Part shown: in pieces, positions 1-10,517 of the stretch
How the letters are laid out: every line of letters starts with the position of its first letter
How positions within the stretch are numbered: position 1 is the stretch's first letter
NCBI RefSeq assembly: GCF_010183535.1
Contig: NC_071332.1
Span: 16,740,001-16,804,000 of the forward strand
Length of the DNA stretch: 64,000 nt
Reading direction: 5' to 3'
DNA from: Caenorhabditis remanei
Taxonomy: Eukaryota > Nematoda > Chromadorea > Rhabditida > Rhabditidae
Notes under the pieces: generated by a model
Database searches by the model: none
What the model was told of the DNA's origin: nothing
The model's input: only the letters and a program-made list of their open reading frames with translations
Translations under genes and position numbers: made by a program

Positions 1-133
1 GTATAATCAAATGAAACAAGTTAACTAGCAAACTGAAAAACGCAAAAATATGTCGATGAGCAATGAGGAAGTTCAATATTTGTTCTGGAACAGTGAACTC
101 GTAATCGAGAGCAGAATAGTCATAGTCATCCAT
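1..133 (-). CDS. srw-like chemoreceptor, 5' end only (runs off the window)
   Basis: An ATG at 133 on the minus strand opens a frame that reads to the window edge. It starts with an acidic, tyrosine-rich N-terminus (MDDYDYSALDYEF) followed by a hydrophobic first membrane segment ending in NLFHLII. The same NxFHLxxLTRKELR start of TM1/loop 1 is seen in the three other srw-like genes here (4020-5299, 7108-8408, 36557-37854). The srw class is a nematode peptide-receptor-like seven-transmembrane family. Only about 44 residues are visible, so integrity cannot be judged. The family call rests on the TM1 motif and the cluster context. Confidence 0.6.
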   Translation of the reverse strand, partial: MDDYDYSALDYEFTVPEQILNFLIAHRHIFAFFSLLVNLFHLII

Positions 134-2196
134 AAAATCTCACAAATGAAGTGGTGTGGCATGTTCGCATGTGTGTGTGTTATGGGGAGAACAGGTGCAA
201 AATTTGATTAGAAAAAGTGGGAAGAATGTGTCACGTTGTTACAATTAATTATACTAGAGACCAAAGCTCATGCGTTTTATTTTTGACTGTTTCGGATTTT
301 CAAATGTGCCCCGTTATCTTAAGCAGGCACTGATCTGTATTGATATAGATGAAATCAGACAAATGAAATGATAGCTGTCAAAATGTTTTTTTGGGAAATT
401 CTCAACTCGGGGTTTTGGGTTTTTGTGGTGGGGTTGGGCCATGACAAGTATTTCAGAAATTACAAAAATAAAATGTTATTTTTTAATGTATCTCGAGTTG
501 TTGATGAGAAATGAAAAAGTTGACACATGGACGGTTCCAATTCATTTTCGTTTCAATGTACTTACGGAAAGAAGGATTACGAAAAGTCTATGAGCAATTT
601 TGTGTTGAAAGCTGACAGATTCGCACATTAATTTAATAGAAAACATTCTTGATTTGCTCAATTTGAATATTGGGTGGTTAGTTTATGGAAATTTAATTGT
701 TGAATATTGACTTCGCGTAGAGAAAGTTCATTCTGAAGGCAGAATCTGGCAATTAAATTTTCGTAACAAAACAGATGCCGGTTTATTTGAAAAAAATATG
801 TATTGATTACAGATACTGCAATTTCATATGTCACTTTATGATATTGCATTCTTGGATGAATTCCATTTGAGAGATGTTGGAAGACGGACTGAATGTTCGC
901 AAATTGCTCACAGGGTTGATGTTAACTGTTCGTTCACATGTTTCGCAAAATTTCCAAACCAGTATTACACAAGTAGATCGCGCCTGCTCCATTTTTAAAT
1001 ATTTCTGTCTATTTTAGGAAAAACGGAAAACGGGGAAGTTTGAAAATTTCCAAAAATTCTCATGTTTCACAAAATTTTAGAACTGAAAATGTTGGAGAAA
1101 TATCTCTAACCAGCTCAATTTTAGACACAGATTCCGAATTTGATGTTTTTAGCTTGTGATTTTCCCGCTTTTCTAATTTTTTGTCAGTGGCTCTATATGT
1201 TGACAATATCCTAAGGACTTAGTCGATGACCAGGACAAAGTCAGAACCCAGGAAGTCCTCCTGTATGCCCCCAGGTTTCCCGATTCCGCAGAATACTCGA
1301 ATAAGCGCTGCAAAGACGAAAGATTTCAGCGACCCATTTACTGAGAGAAAAGGAGTTCAGACAAAAAATGGGGAAAAATCTAGGACATGCTAATGGAGCA
1401 AAAAAACGTATAGGAGTAAAATCTAACGCCCTTGTGGGTCACATCGTCTTTCTTCTATTTTGATGATGTTCTTTGTCTTTTTGATGAGATAATTACTAAT
1501 AAAAACGGCAATTAAAACTACATTGTAGTCGATCAGAAATGAGATTTTCGGATGGCTCATTAACGCGGATTAACGGAGATTTTCAAAAAAGCTCAATAAG
1601 AATAAACAAGATGGCATTCCAATCTCTTCCAATTCAAGAGGAACATATCTAAACGATGATGTGAGAAATTTCGAAAATAAATTTTTTTAAACATTGGAAA
1701 AAAAAACTCTCTGATGTTAGCACTGTTATTTATCATTCTATAAAATGATGCTTACAAAATTTGAAAGTGTTTTTCTTGTCACTTTTAGTTAATTAAATTC
1801 GTAACAATCAAGAACAGAGATGGCTCATGGGACCAAGCACCTGAAGAATATCATTCTTGTTCTTGCAACTTGGTTGCAACTCGACGACTTTCTTCAATTA
1901 AAAACATCTTATGCTATCACAGACCCCAGCCTCCAACCAGGATTTAAACATGTTCCGCATGAGTTTGTTATTCGGAGAATTGGAGAAATTCGGATAATTT
2001 TGTAGAAGCGTTCAAAATTTTTCCGAAAGTACTTCTAAAACAGGTTTTCGAATGTTTTTTTTTCCAGAAATTTCCGTTTTAAAACATGTTTATTCACAGA
2101 AACTCAACAGAGTTTCGATGTGATTAAATAAAAGAAGCGTAAATACTGGCTTCCAATTACAGAAGTCAGTCTCCCACTAAGATTTCAATAAATATA
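134..2196. other. intergenic, no supported gene
   Basis: AT-rich DNA with homopolymer tracts. Short open frames exist (e.g. 658-849 and 1820-2005), but I recognise no domain, signal peptide or convincing splice pattern. The part next to 133 presumably holds the promoter of the srw-like gene that leaves the left edge. Confidence 0.5.
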
Positions 2197-3406
2197 TCAA
2201 TCAATGTTTACTAGGAAATTAGAAGTTGATCTCGGTCCCAAGACACTACGTTGCTGGCGTGTTCTGAAATGTATTTAAGAAATTACAATAGCAAAATTAG
2301 AAATTACACCGATTTCTTAAAAAAAAAAAAAGGAACTGTTAGTTACTCACTCCGGTAAATGCCTCGTGACGTATTCTCGGAAAGGTGCGAAAAAGATTAT
2401 CAAAGAAACCATATTGAGTGATGAATGACTCGCAAACCATACAAGACACACGTTAGTTAAGAGTTGTACATATTCAAAATCTAACGCAAATCCAATGATA
2501 TTCAGAATAACTGGAAGAAAACAAAGTGCAGATGTTGCGTTTTGTATCATTAGATTTCTAAACGCTTCTTTATGTCGTTGGTAGTGTTGAGCAGATATTT
2601 TCAATTTCAGGTTTTGCATGATTTGAAAAATATCAAATATTATAAAATTCAGAAAGGTTATGTTAATAGACAGCGCAGTTATACAAAGCAACAACGCTAT
2701 TAAATACATATTTCCTTCTTTTGCATAAATTTCAAAATTTGACAATGATTGGAAATTGGCTAAATACTGAGGAAAATTCTGAAATAATGCATTTCCAAAT
2801 GTTTTTTTCTGACAATCTGAGAAACGTCATGTTTCAGTATTCCGTTTGCTTAACTTACTTTTTCTATAAACTTAAACTGTTCTTCTTTCGAAAAATGAAT
2901 AGTTTCCAACAGTATACCAGGAATCGGAAATTTCAGGATACAGAAGACCCAAGCGAGATATCCAACATAATTAGGGAACACATGAGTTTTCACAATCATA
3001 GACATTGCTTGATGTTTTTTCACAAAACACACTGTCAGCATTTCAAATTGAAACGACACGAAACAATAGTATGCTTGCTTGAATCGAATGAAAATTTCAG
3101 ATTTATGCATTTTTAGCTCACCACCGAGAAATGAGTGGAAATACCAAGCCAATTCCACAAAATTCCGTATGAATATCCCGCAAACAATGGAAAAAATGCA
3201 ACTATCTGCATCAAAAGTGTTGAATGAACATCTGTCACAAAACAAGCGATCTGATATATCAAAAGATAGTATCGAAAAGACTCCAATTTTTTGCATTGAA
3301 ACAATAATAGATAAATGCCAAACGAGTTTAAAAAAATAGAGATAGATCCTATCACATGATAACAGTTTAGTAGCCATGTTGGTTCAGTAAAGTCTATGAT
3401 TGGCAT
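2197..3406 (-). CDS. sri-like chemoreceptor (copy A), apparently intact
   Basis: Four exons can be read: 3406-3122, 3077-2859, 2778-2351 and 2263-2197. All junctions are GT/AG and keep frame, giving about 332 residues, the usual length for this seven-transmembrane family. The N-terminus (IDFTEPTWLLNCYHVIG), an FPLFAGY motif before TM3, a KKHQA motif and a late HSSLNM...FFAPFREY segment match the class I serpentine receptors as I know them. Exon 2 has the same length (219 nt) as in the other copies. It is the most diverged sri copy here and stands apart from the tandem group at 30-54 kb. It is presumably a sensory-neuron membrane receptor; the ligand is unknown. The class (sri versus related srh/str) is inferred from motifs only. 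Confidence 0.75.
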
Positions 3407-4019
3407 TGTGTCGCTTTTGTGTAAATAAGAATTTAATTCTAAAGAAAAAGTGACGAGAAAAAATTGATTAAACAAAAAACAGGTGAAAATACTATTCTGG
3501 CTTTTGAATAATACGAGTTTTGTGATTCTGCCTACATCATCTGCTGCTGGAAGTGTGACCTGAAAAATTGGAGGACAAGGAACAAGCCGAAATCATAAAG
3601 TCGAGGAATATTCCGAAAATCGTATAAACCTTCTCAACGGAAGGAGATTCTCTAATACGGTTGTTTAGAGTTCAATAAAGTTCGAACTTCAACCTACACC
3701 GCACTAACATTCAGATTGAGACACATTTTGTCTTTCCTCCTGGTAGGAAATGAGACTACTTCACGAGTATGCTGCGATAGATACGAGCAAAGAACTGAGC
3801 AAATGAAGATGATAGCTGCGAAAATGTTATTCAAGAAATATTGCATTTTTTAAAGGATAAAGATTGACAATATCGGGAAAAATATTTTTGAAGTTAGGTA
3901 TATCAACGCTTGTCCATAATTATTGCTCACACTCATATGACTTTGAGTTTTAAAGAATAGGGATACGGTAGTTACGTTATCACATTAGAATGTACACAAT
4001 AGATCAGTAAGTAGTTTTT
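3407..4019. other. intergenic spacer
   Basis: Between the 5' end of sri-like copy A and the 3' end of the srw-like gene. No ORF, RNA gene or repeat that I can support. It probably contains the copy A promoter. Confidence 0.4.
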
Positions 4020-5299
4020 TTAATTCGAGGTTTTTGAGGTATTATCCTGAACACTCGACCTCACAATCGAAACGATATCTTTATCCTTCTTCTCCTTCCA
4101 AATCAATCGTTTAACAACGCTTCTATACTGGGCGGACATACAAAAACACATGAGGCAATGTGTCGCAGAGTTGATACAAAGGAATATCAACACAATTGCG
4201 TCCAAGTTTTTGAAATATTCTCTATAAATGTAACAATAAACTATAATACTTTAATTACAAGGAACCCTTACTGCTCGTCGTATCCTTGGAAAATGTGATA
4301 ATTGAAGTAATACAATCCCCATAAGTGGCTTCAGAGATAAAAACTGAGATGGCCATAACAATTACCAGCTTGTAAGTGTTCGTAGATCTGAAAACACAAA
4401 TAGAGTTTAAATTGCATTTCACTTATGCAATTTCTTACTTATCCCCGCTGACATTTCTCCGTATTCTCTCCGCTTTCAAAATCGCTCCAACTAGAGCACC
4501 GGCCACCAAGATATACAAAACGCTAACTGAAATCGCCAAGTACCCATCGAACATAATATATTCCATTTCCCATTTTTCGCCGGATATATAATGGTATGGA
4601 ACGTAGCTCGGCGTTTTTTGTAATACGTCGCAGCTAAACCTTTAGTTTGTAAGAGATCGTTCTTAAAATTAAAACTTACTAAATAATTTTTTCAATTTTA
4701 GTTTTGAAAAAGAAGACTGAACTCCACCCAGCACACGCAATACCTAGTATAGTCTGAATTAAAAATCCATACTTCGGGGTCATCAGCCCTGCAATCGTAT
4801 TGCTCATAGGGAACATGACAGATAGTGCCCGAATTGCAGCAATATACAATGCGAGGAAGCTCGAGCATCGGCGACCAAAAATCTGACTAGTTTTGGCTAA
4901 AACATCAACAACCGCATGATAGTATTTGGTTCCATCGTAGCACGGCTCAATACTGTATACTATACCCCATGTCATGGCGCACAAGACGATAGTACCAAGG
5001 GATTGTACGAGGTCACACAAACAAACTCCGATCATTACCATGTATACCAAGTTGGATCTCAGCTCCTTGCGAGTCAATACGAACAGATGGAATAGATTGA
5101 TGAAGAAACTGATGCATGAAACAATGTCATAAGTTACGTGAATAGTATGAAGTACTTTCTGGTAGAATAGCATGTTTTCGAAGAAATCATCAGTGGCAAA
5201 ATCCAAGTCATACATACCACTCTCATCGAACGTGAAAAATGAAGTCTCATCATAGTAGAATGGGTCGACTGTTGTAGTTTTCGGTTTTTTAGTTTTCAT
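4020..5299 (-). CDS. srw-like chemoreceptor, apparently intact
   Basis: The start is the ATG at 5299, followed by a short lysine/threonine-rich start (MKTKKPKTTT) and an acidic extracellular N-terminus. TM1 and loop 1 read NLFHLFVLTRKELRSNLVYM, then MIGVCLCD in TM2, a cysteine in the first extracellular region, and RRCSSFLALYIAAIRALSV after TM3, a srw signature. Further exons lie at about 4640-4440 (containing PSYVPYHY and a KAERIRR intracellular turn), about 4381-4270 and about 4208-4020 (NSATHCLMCFCMSAQYR, the TM7 hallmark, then a basic tail). Introns are short and frame-compatible; the last acceptor is probably the AG of ATAGAG. The gene is related to the two nearly identical srw copies at 7.1 and 36.6 kb but clearly diverged from them. 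Confidence 0.75.
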
Positions 5300-6174
5300 A
5301 TTGTAGGTAAAGTTATTGAAAAATATGAAGACTGAGTAGAAGACGACGAGAAATTTGGTATTTGATACTTTGTCTTTGATATGTAGACATATAATCAAGT
5401 GGGTGTTAGATATCAACAAGAACAATTATTTCAAATAACAGGGTTCGAGTTATTAGAATCAAAAGACTGGAGCGTGATATCAGAACTCTGCGAACTGAAT
5501 GCTTAAACTTTCAAATATTACGAAAAAATCAGGCATCACCCCCTTTTGACATGACTGTAGTTCCATGATTAATTAAATAGACCGATCCCAGAAAATCATT
5601 CAAATTTTATTTGAAAATTAAATGTTGAGACCAAAATTGTTTTTTTTTTATTCAACGTATGTGTAGTTAAAACAAGAGCATAAAGTTTTTTCATCTCTCT
5701 CTTCGGAATGGGAAACGAGAGGAGGTGTGAAATCAGAATTCTGCAAATTGAACGCGTGAGTTTTTAGTAAACATCACCCAAAAATACAATTGCGAAAAGC
5801 AGATCTGCCCTCTCTGACATTGCTGTATTGTGTTGATTAATGATTAATTTCGTTCAAATTTGTAGATACGAAAAAATCTAAAACACAGATAGTTAAACCA
5901 AGATCTCTTCGAGAAAGTTCTCAATCGAGGCATTCCGAAAGAGTGAATGTTCTTTTATTTTCAGTTCTTGCTATTCAAACAGCATAAAATATGTTCTCAG
6001 TCAACGAATTGTTTTCTACTCTTGGTATTTCAAACCAGTTCGAATTCGGCACAGCGATCGAAAAAGAAGGGAAAGTAGGTATGATAGCGGTGACCTCGAC
6101 AGAATGATAACTCTATAAATGATAAGAACACTTATCTTTTTGGAAATGAGATCAGCAGATTTAGTATACCCAGC
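5300..6174. other. divergent intergenic region
   Basis: Lies between a minus-strand srw-like gene and a plus-strand DUF281 gene, so it must hold both promoters. AT-rich, no ORF of note. Confidence 0.4.
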
Positions 6175-7006
6175 ATGATATCTTGTTCGCTATTTCTTTA
6201 TCCATTTTTATTTATCAGTTCAGTCAACACCTGCATACGTATGATTCCCCCGGAAGATGTTTATATCAGTACCACCGCTCATATACTACCTGTTTCTACT
6301 CCAATAACCACTTCCACTCCAACAACCACTTCAACAAAATTTTCCTCCCCTGGACAAGCACCTGGAATTGCAACCACTTCAATACCATCTGCCGGAAACT
6401 CAGTCACCCCGACAACTGCAACGCCTTCCACTGCAGCTTCTGTTACCACTCCGGCTACAACAATGATGACTACCACATCAGCTGAAGGTTACTTAATTTG
6501 TTGTATCAGTTGCAAGCAGACGATTAGTCTCAAAATTGAATTACAGTATGCGACAAATGCGACGTCAACAAAATCGCACCGGACTTGGAGGATCCTGTAA
6601 ACACTTACTTTACATTTGAGTGGGTCTCAATTTTTTGTTTGCAAAGTTATTTTTTTCTCCAGTGTCGACAAACCAGCGACGGGATGTCAAATGGTTTTCC
6701 AAGTACATTGCATGAGATCAGATACGATGATTTGTGAAAATATTAATATTTTTGTGAGAGATACCTGTCAGAAGATTAATTTAAAATATGGAATTCCAGG
6801 GAACCAATCCCACAGGAAACAGAGGAATAGCCACGGGGGTCACATTGAACTCAGTGTCATCGACATTGACCTGTGAAGCAGATGGTTCCTGGTCTGCAAG
6901 AGATGGAGATGTGTAAGTCGATCACAAGGTTTCAGAAATCTGTGTAGTTTTCAGAACGATGATTTCAAAAATTGTCTGTACATTCCAGGGATGTGTGCAA
7001 CCTTAA
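6175..7006 (+). CDS. secreted DUF281-family protein with Thr/Ser-rich mucin-like stretch
   Basis: Five exons can be read: 6175-6487, 6547-6619, 6663-6753, 6800-6912 and 6955-7006. All introns are GT/AG and phases agree, giving about 213 residues. The N-terminus MISCSLFLYPFLFISS is a signal peptide. Residues of about 30-104 are almost all Thr, Ser, Pro and Ala (mucin-like, probably heavily O-glycosylated). A cysteine domain follows: CDKCDVNKIAPD, then ATGCQMVFQVHC, then STLTCEADGSW and a last pair of cysteines, the pattern of nematode DUF281. Function of the family is unknown; such proteins are typically extracellular. Unspliced reading gives apparent frameshifts that the introns resolve. The 3' half has a close paralogue at 36003-36455. 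Confidence 0.7.
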
Positions 7007-7107
7007 AAATAGTCAATACTTTATTCAAGATAGAGTTTATATGACCTGAATTCAATAAACACATTATTAAACATTTACCAACACAAAAGTTATCAATGAT
7101 ACTAAAT

Positions 7108-8408
7108 TCAATGTATAGTCGACCTCACAACAAAAACCAGGCCTTCATTTATTCGTTTTCTTTTTCTCCGCACCAGGCGTTTTGCCACACCTCTATATTG
7201 TGATGACATGAGGAAACATATTAAGCAATGGGTAACCGAATTGGCAATGAGAAGGGTGTACGAGAATGCATCGAATTCTTGATAAACTTCTCTGGAAAAA
7301 AGAGTGTTCTAAGTTTTATAGATTACTGCAGCTCACTGTTCTTCATAATATTGAACATATAAATAGTCAGTAACATAATAAATTCCGTAAGTGATTTCCG
7401 AGAGGAACACACTGATAGTCATTACCAAAACCAGCCAGAATGTGTTAGATGACGCATCACTTCTCAACTTCTTCCTCCTTTCCTTTGCTTTACTAACTGC
7501 TCCCAATAATATAATAGCCATGAAAAAATAGGTACAGCTGATAAACATTGCCATAAAGCCATCAATTGCTAGATATTTCCTCTCCCATTTTTCCACTGCA
7601 ACCATCCGATATGGAACGTAAGGAGGTGTCTTAGAACCATACTCGCAACTGGAATATCTTATCGAATATTGAACATTTTGCTGTATGAAACCTACTATTT
7701 TACTTTCTCAAATTTTTTATTATAAAAGTAGTAAGAGCTCCAGGTAGCACAACAAACACTTATTAGCAGCATAACCATTGTCCCAAATTTTGGTTTTAAC
7801 ATCTTTGCAATCAAATTATTCAATGGAAACAAAACGGAAATCGCTCTAATTACTGCTATAAATAATGCAAAAAACGCAGAGCATCTTCGGCTCATTATTT
7901 GTATGGATTTGGATAACAAGTTGATAATAAGATGCGAATACATCACACCACCCCAGCATCCTTCTATTTTATAGATTATATTCCACATCATTACAACTTG
8001 AGTAACATTTCCTAATGATTGAAATATATCACATAGACTAATTCCAATCATAATGATGTAAACTAATTGGGTCCTTAGTTCCTTGCGAGTCAGAACTATC
8101 AAATGAAAGATATTAACGAAAACAGCAATAAAAGATGAAATGTCATAGATAAATTTGATGGTCTCAACATATCCATCGAAAACTGTGTTGTCTTTTTGAA
8201 ACTCATCAGTAATATAATCGTAACCCGGGTAGAAATAATAGTCTTTCCAGAATGGTTCAGTTGTGGTCTCCACGCTTCCAGACTCATAATGATCTTGATA
8301 AATATAATAGTCTTGGGGCATTGGGGGAGTAGTAGTTCTAGGCTTTTTGGTATTTGGGTCGGGGTAGTCAATTGGATTCGGAAGCTTTTTACGTCCTAGT
8401 TTCAACAT
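7108..8408 (-). CDS. srw-like chemoreceptor (first copy of a duplicated pair)
   Basis: The ATG at 8408 starts exon 1 (to about 7695), which encodes an N-terminal region rich in Thr, Tyr and Asp, TM1 with NIFHLIVLTRKELRTQLVY, TM2 (IMIGISLCD) and RRCSAFFALFIAVIRAISV. A second large exon (about 7650-7330) carries PYVPYRMVAVEKWERKY, TM5 and KAKERRKKLRSDASSNTF. The last exon (about 7290-7108) has NSVTHCLICFLMSSQYRGVAKRL and a basic tail. Architecture and motifs fit the srw class. It is nearly identical to 36557-37854, so the pair arose by recent segmental duplication or was homogenised by gene conversion. No break seen. Confidence 0.78.
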
Positions 8409-8874
8409 TATGGCGAAAAACGGGAGCTGAGAGTGAATGAAATAGAAAACTGATCAAAAAACTAAAAAAAGTTATCACAAGTTTTACAATAATTGTAGAT
8501 TTTAAAAAGGAGTAAGGTACAATTAACATGATGTTTATCTAAATAGAAAATTTTTAGTCTTTTCAAAGCAGCATCAAAGATTATTCTGAATGACACTTAC
8601 TTGCCTGCTTTCACTTTTTTCATGATTTTTGGTCATTTTTAATATTCTTTTAATATTCACTTCTCTTTCAATGCATTGAGTTACGAATTGATATTAACTC
8701 GCAACTTGAGTCATAACTCTAGAACCACCAGTCTCACAGCAGATTCACTATAATCTTCATAGAAATGAATAAGATGGGACTGCAAGAAATGGCTTTCCAC
8801 TGTAATACGATAACTATTCTGAACGTGCCAAGTTCCTTGACCAAACTGTCTCGTTATTCAATCAGTGCATACTT

Positions 8875-10175
8875 TCAGGAAATAGCTGGTGAAACTCTCA
8901 CATCAGTAGTTATTCTTCGCTTTCGCAAACTGAAAAATTTACAATAAAAAAATTAGTTCAATTGTACGGTTTTCACTCACAATGCCATCTTTTTTGAAGC
9001 ATACTCTCTGAATGGAGGAAAAAATATAAAGAGTGAGATAATATTGATTGATGAATGAGCAGTAAACAGTACTACACAAATCGAACCAACAAATTGCGCA
9101 TATCGAAATTCCAAAACGATAAATGCCACGACTAGAGACACTGGAGATACGCAAAGAACAGTAGTTGTGGCTTGTACAAGTAAACTTCTTATCGCATCTT
9201 GGTGCTTTTTGACTGTTCCAGGAGAGATATGCAGTGCACGCATTAGACGTTTCAGTGCACGCATTAGACGAAAAAGGTCCATAATAATGAGAGCTAGCAA
9301 GGAGCAAACAAGAGATAAAAACGTAATAACAATTGCTACAATAACAAAGTATGTAGTGTTTTTAATATATAAATCAAAATGTGGTAACTGTTGAAAATTG
9401 GGCAGATATTCAGGGTAGAACTGAAAACTTATAGGTAATCAATCTTCTATAACTTATCAAACCTCCGCAATATATTTTAACTGTTCTTCTTTCTGCTCGT
9501 AAACAACATTGACACAGATAGTAACGAGTAAAGGAGTAATCAAACAACAAAAGTAAAAATAAAATAACAGAAATTTTGGTACAATATGTATTTTTAATAT
9601 GATAGCAATGGCTTGATGTTTCTGAATAAAGCTCAACGTCAGGGATCTTTCTGTACGTGAAAAGCATTGAAACAACAAATAACGAGTAAAGGAGTAAACA
9701 GAAAACAAAGATAATATAAGGGAAACAGAAAACTTGGTAGAGTATTTGTTTTTAATATGTTTGCAATGGTTTGATGTTTTTGAATGAAGCTCATAATCAA
9801 GAGTTCGAACTGTAGTGCCATCATGCTGTCTAGGATTATCTGTAAATCAGAAATAAATGGAATTATATCAGTTCGACGGAAACTTACTACATTATAGTGT
9901 AATGGGACCCCAAACCACTCAGGTAGGATACCAACAACGTATCCTGCTAAAAATGGGAATAGTGGAACACATTGCATTAGAAATGTGAATTCAATGTCTG
10001 TTAGAAAACACATACTCAGATACAGCAGCAAATAAAATCGAAAGGTTCCCAGTTTCTCACATTGAAAAATAAGCAAGTAAATGCCAAGTGAGTTCAGAAA
10101 AATTGAGATGATTCCAGTAACATGATAACATGAAACAATCCAATAAGGTTCGGAAAAGTCTATGTTATATTGCAT
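8875..10175 (-). pseudogene. sri-like chemoreceptor (copy B), chimeric and frameshifted
   Basis: Exon 1 begins at 10175 (MQYNIDFSEPYWIV...) and is intact. Exon 2 contains two successive versions of the TM4-TM5 region. The first runs to about 9645 and ends at QKD in a stop; then, in another frame, a second QKHQAIAIILK...QKEEQLKYIAEV version from a different sub-lineage follows to about 9457. The two halves resemble copies I and D/G respectively, so this looks like unequal crossing-over between paralogues. Exon 3 (about 9416-8979) also carries an in-frame 18-bp tandem duplication (RLMRAL repeated, about 9225-9270). The last exon ends at 8875. Unlikely to make a working receptor. Confidence 0.75.
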
Positions 10176-10511
10176 GTTGGGGAGTAGAAGTGACTGGGCG
10201 GCTGATAATCATAGCTCGAAATTTAGTACGTTGTGAGACAAAGACAGGTGCAATATCATTAAAAAAGCTATTTCTGATAATTGCGGAAGTAAAAACTTAT
10301 GAATTCGTACTCTTGTGTCATAACTCCAGAACCAGAAGTCTCAAAGCAGATTCAGAATATTCGGTATGAGAAATGAATAGAATGACCCTCAACAACATTT
10401 TTTGAGTAGGTTTGGGCTCACCAACCTTATAAGCCTCTTCAACAATTCTACACTCACTGCGTTCGACTGTCTACGAGGACCTTCTTCACTGTTTGCGAGA
10501 GCTCTACCAGC
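10176..10511. other. sri spacer, left flank of the Maverick
   Basis: Spacer of the same type as those 5' of the other sri copies. Its right end (GAGAGCTCTACCAG) matches the paralogous spacers at about 33,990 and 42,350, where the sequence continues without the transposon. Confidence 0.6.
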
Positions 10512-10517
10512 CAGCAA
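10512..10517. repeat. left target-site duplication CAGCAA
   Basis: CAGCAA directly precedes the left terminal repeat and recurs at 30165-30170 directly after the right one. Six-bp duplications are the rule for Maverick/Polinton integration. The uninterrupted paralogous site reads CTTTACCAGCAATCGC at about 33,992-34,007. Confidence 0.9.

Noticed and set aside
2721..3339. Plus-strand open frames over sri-like copy A
   Set aside because: They run antisense to well supported exons and introns of the receptor and have no features of their own.
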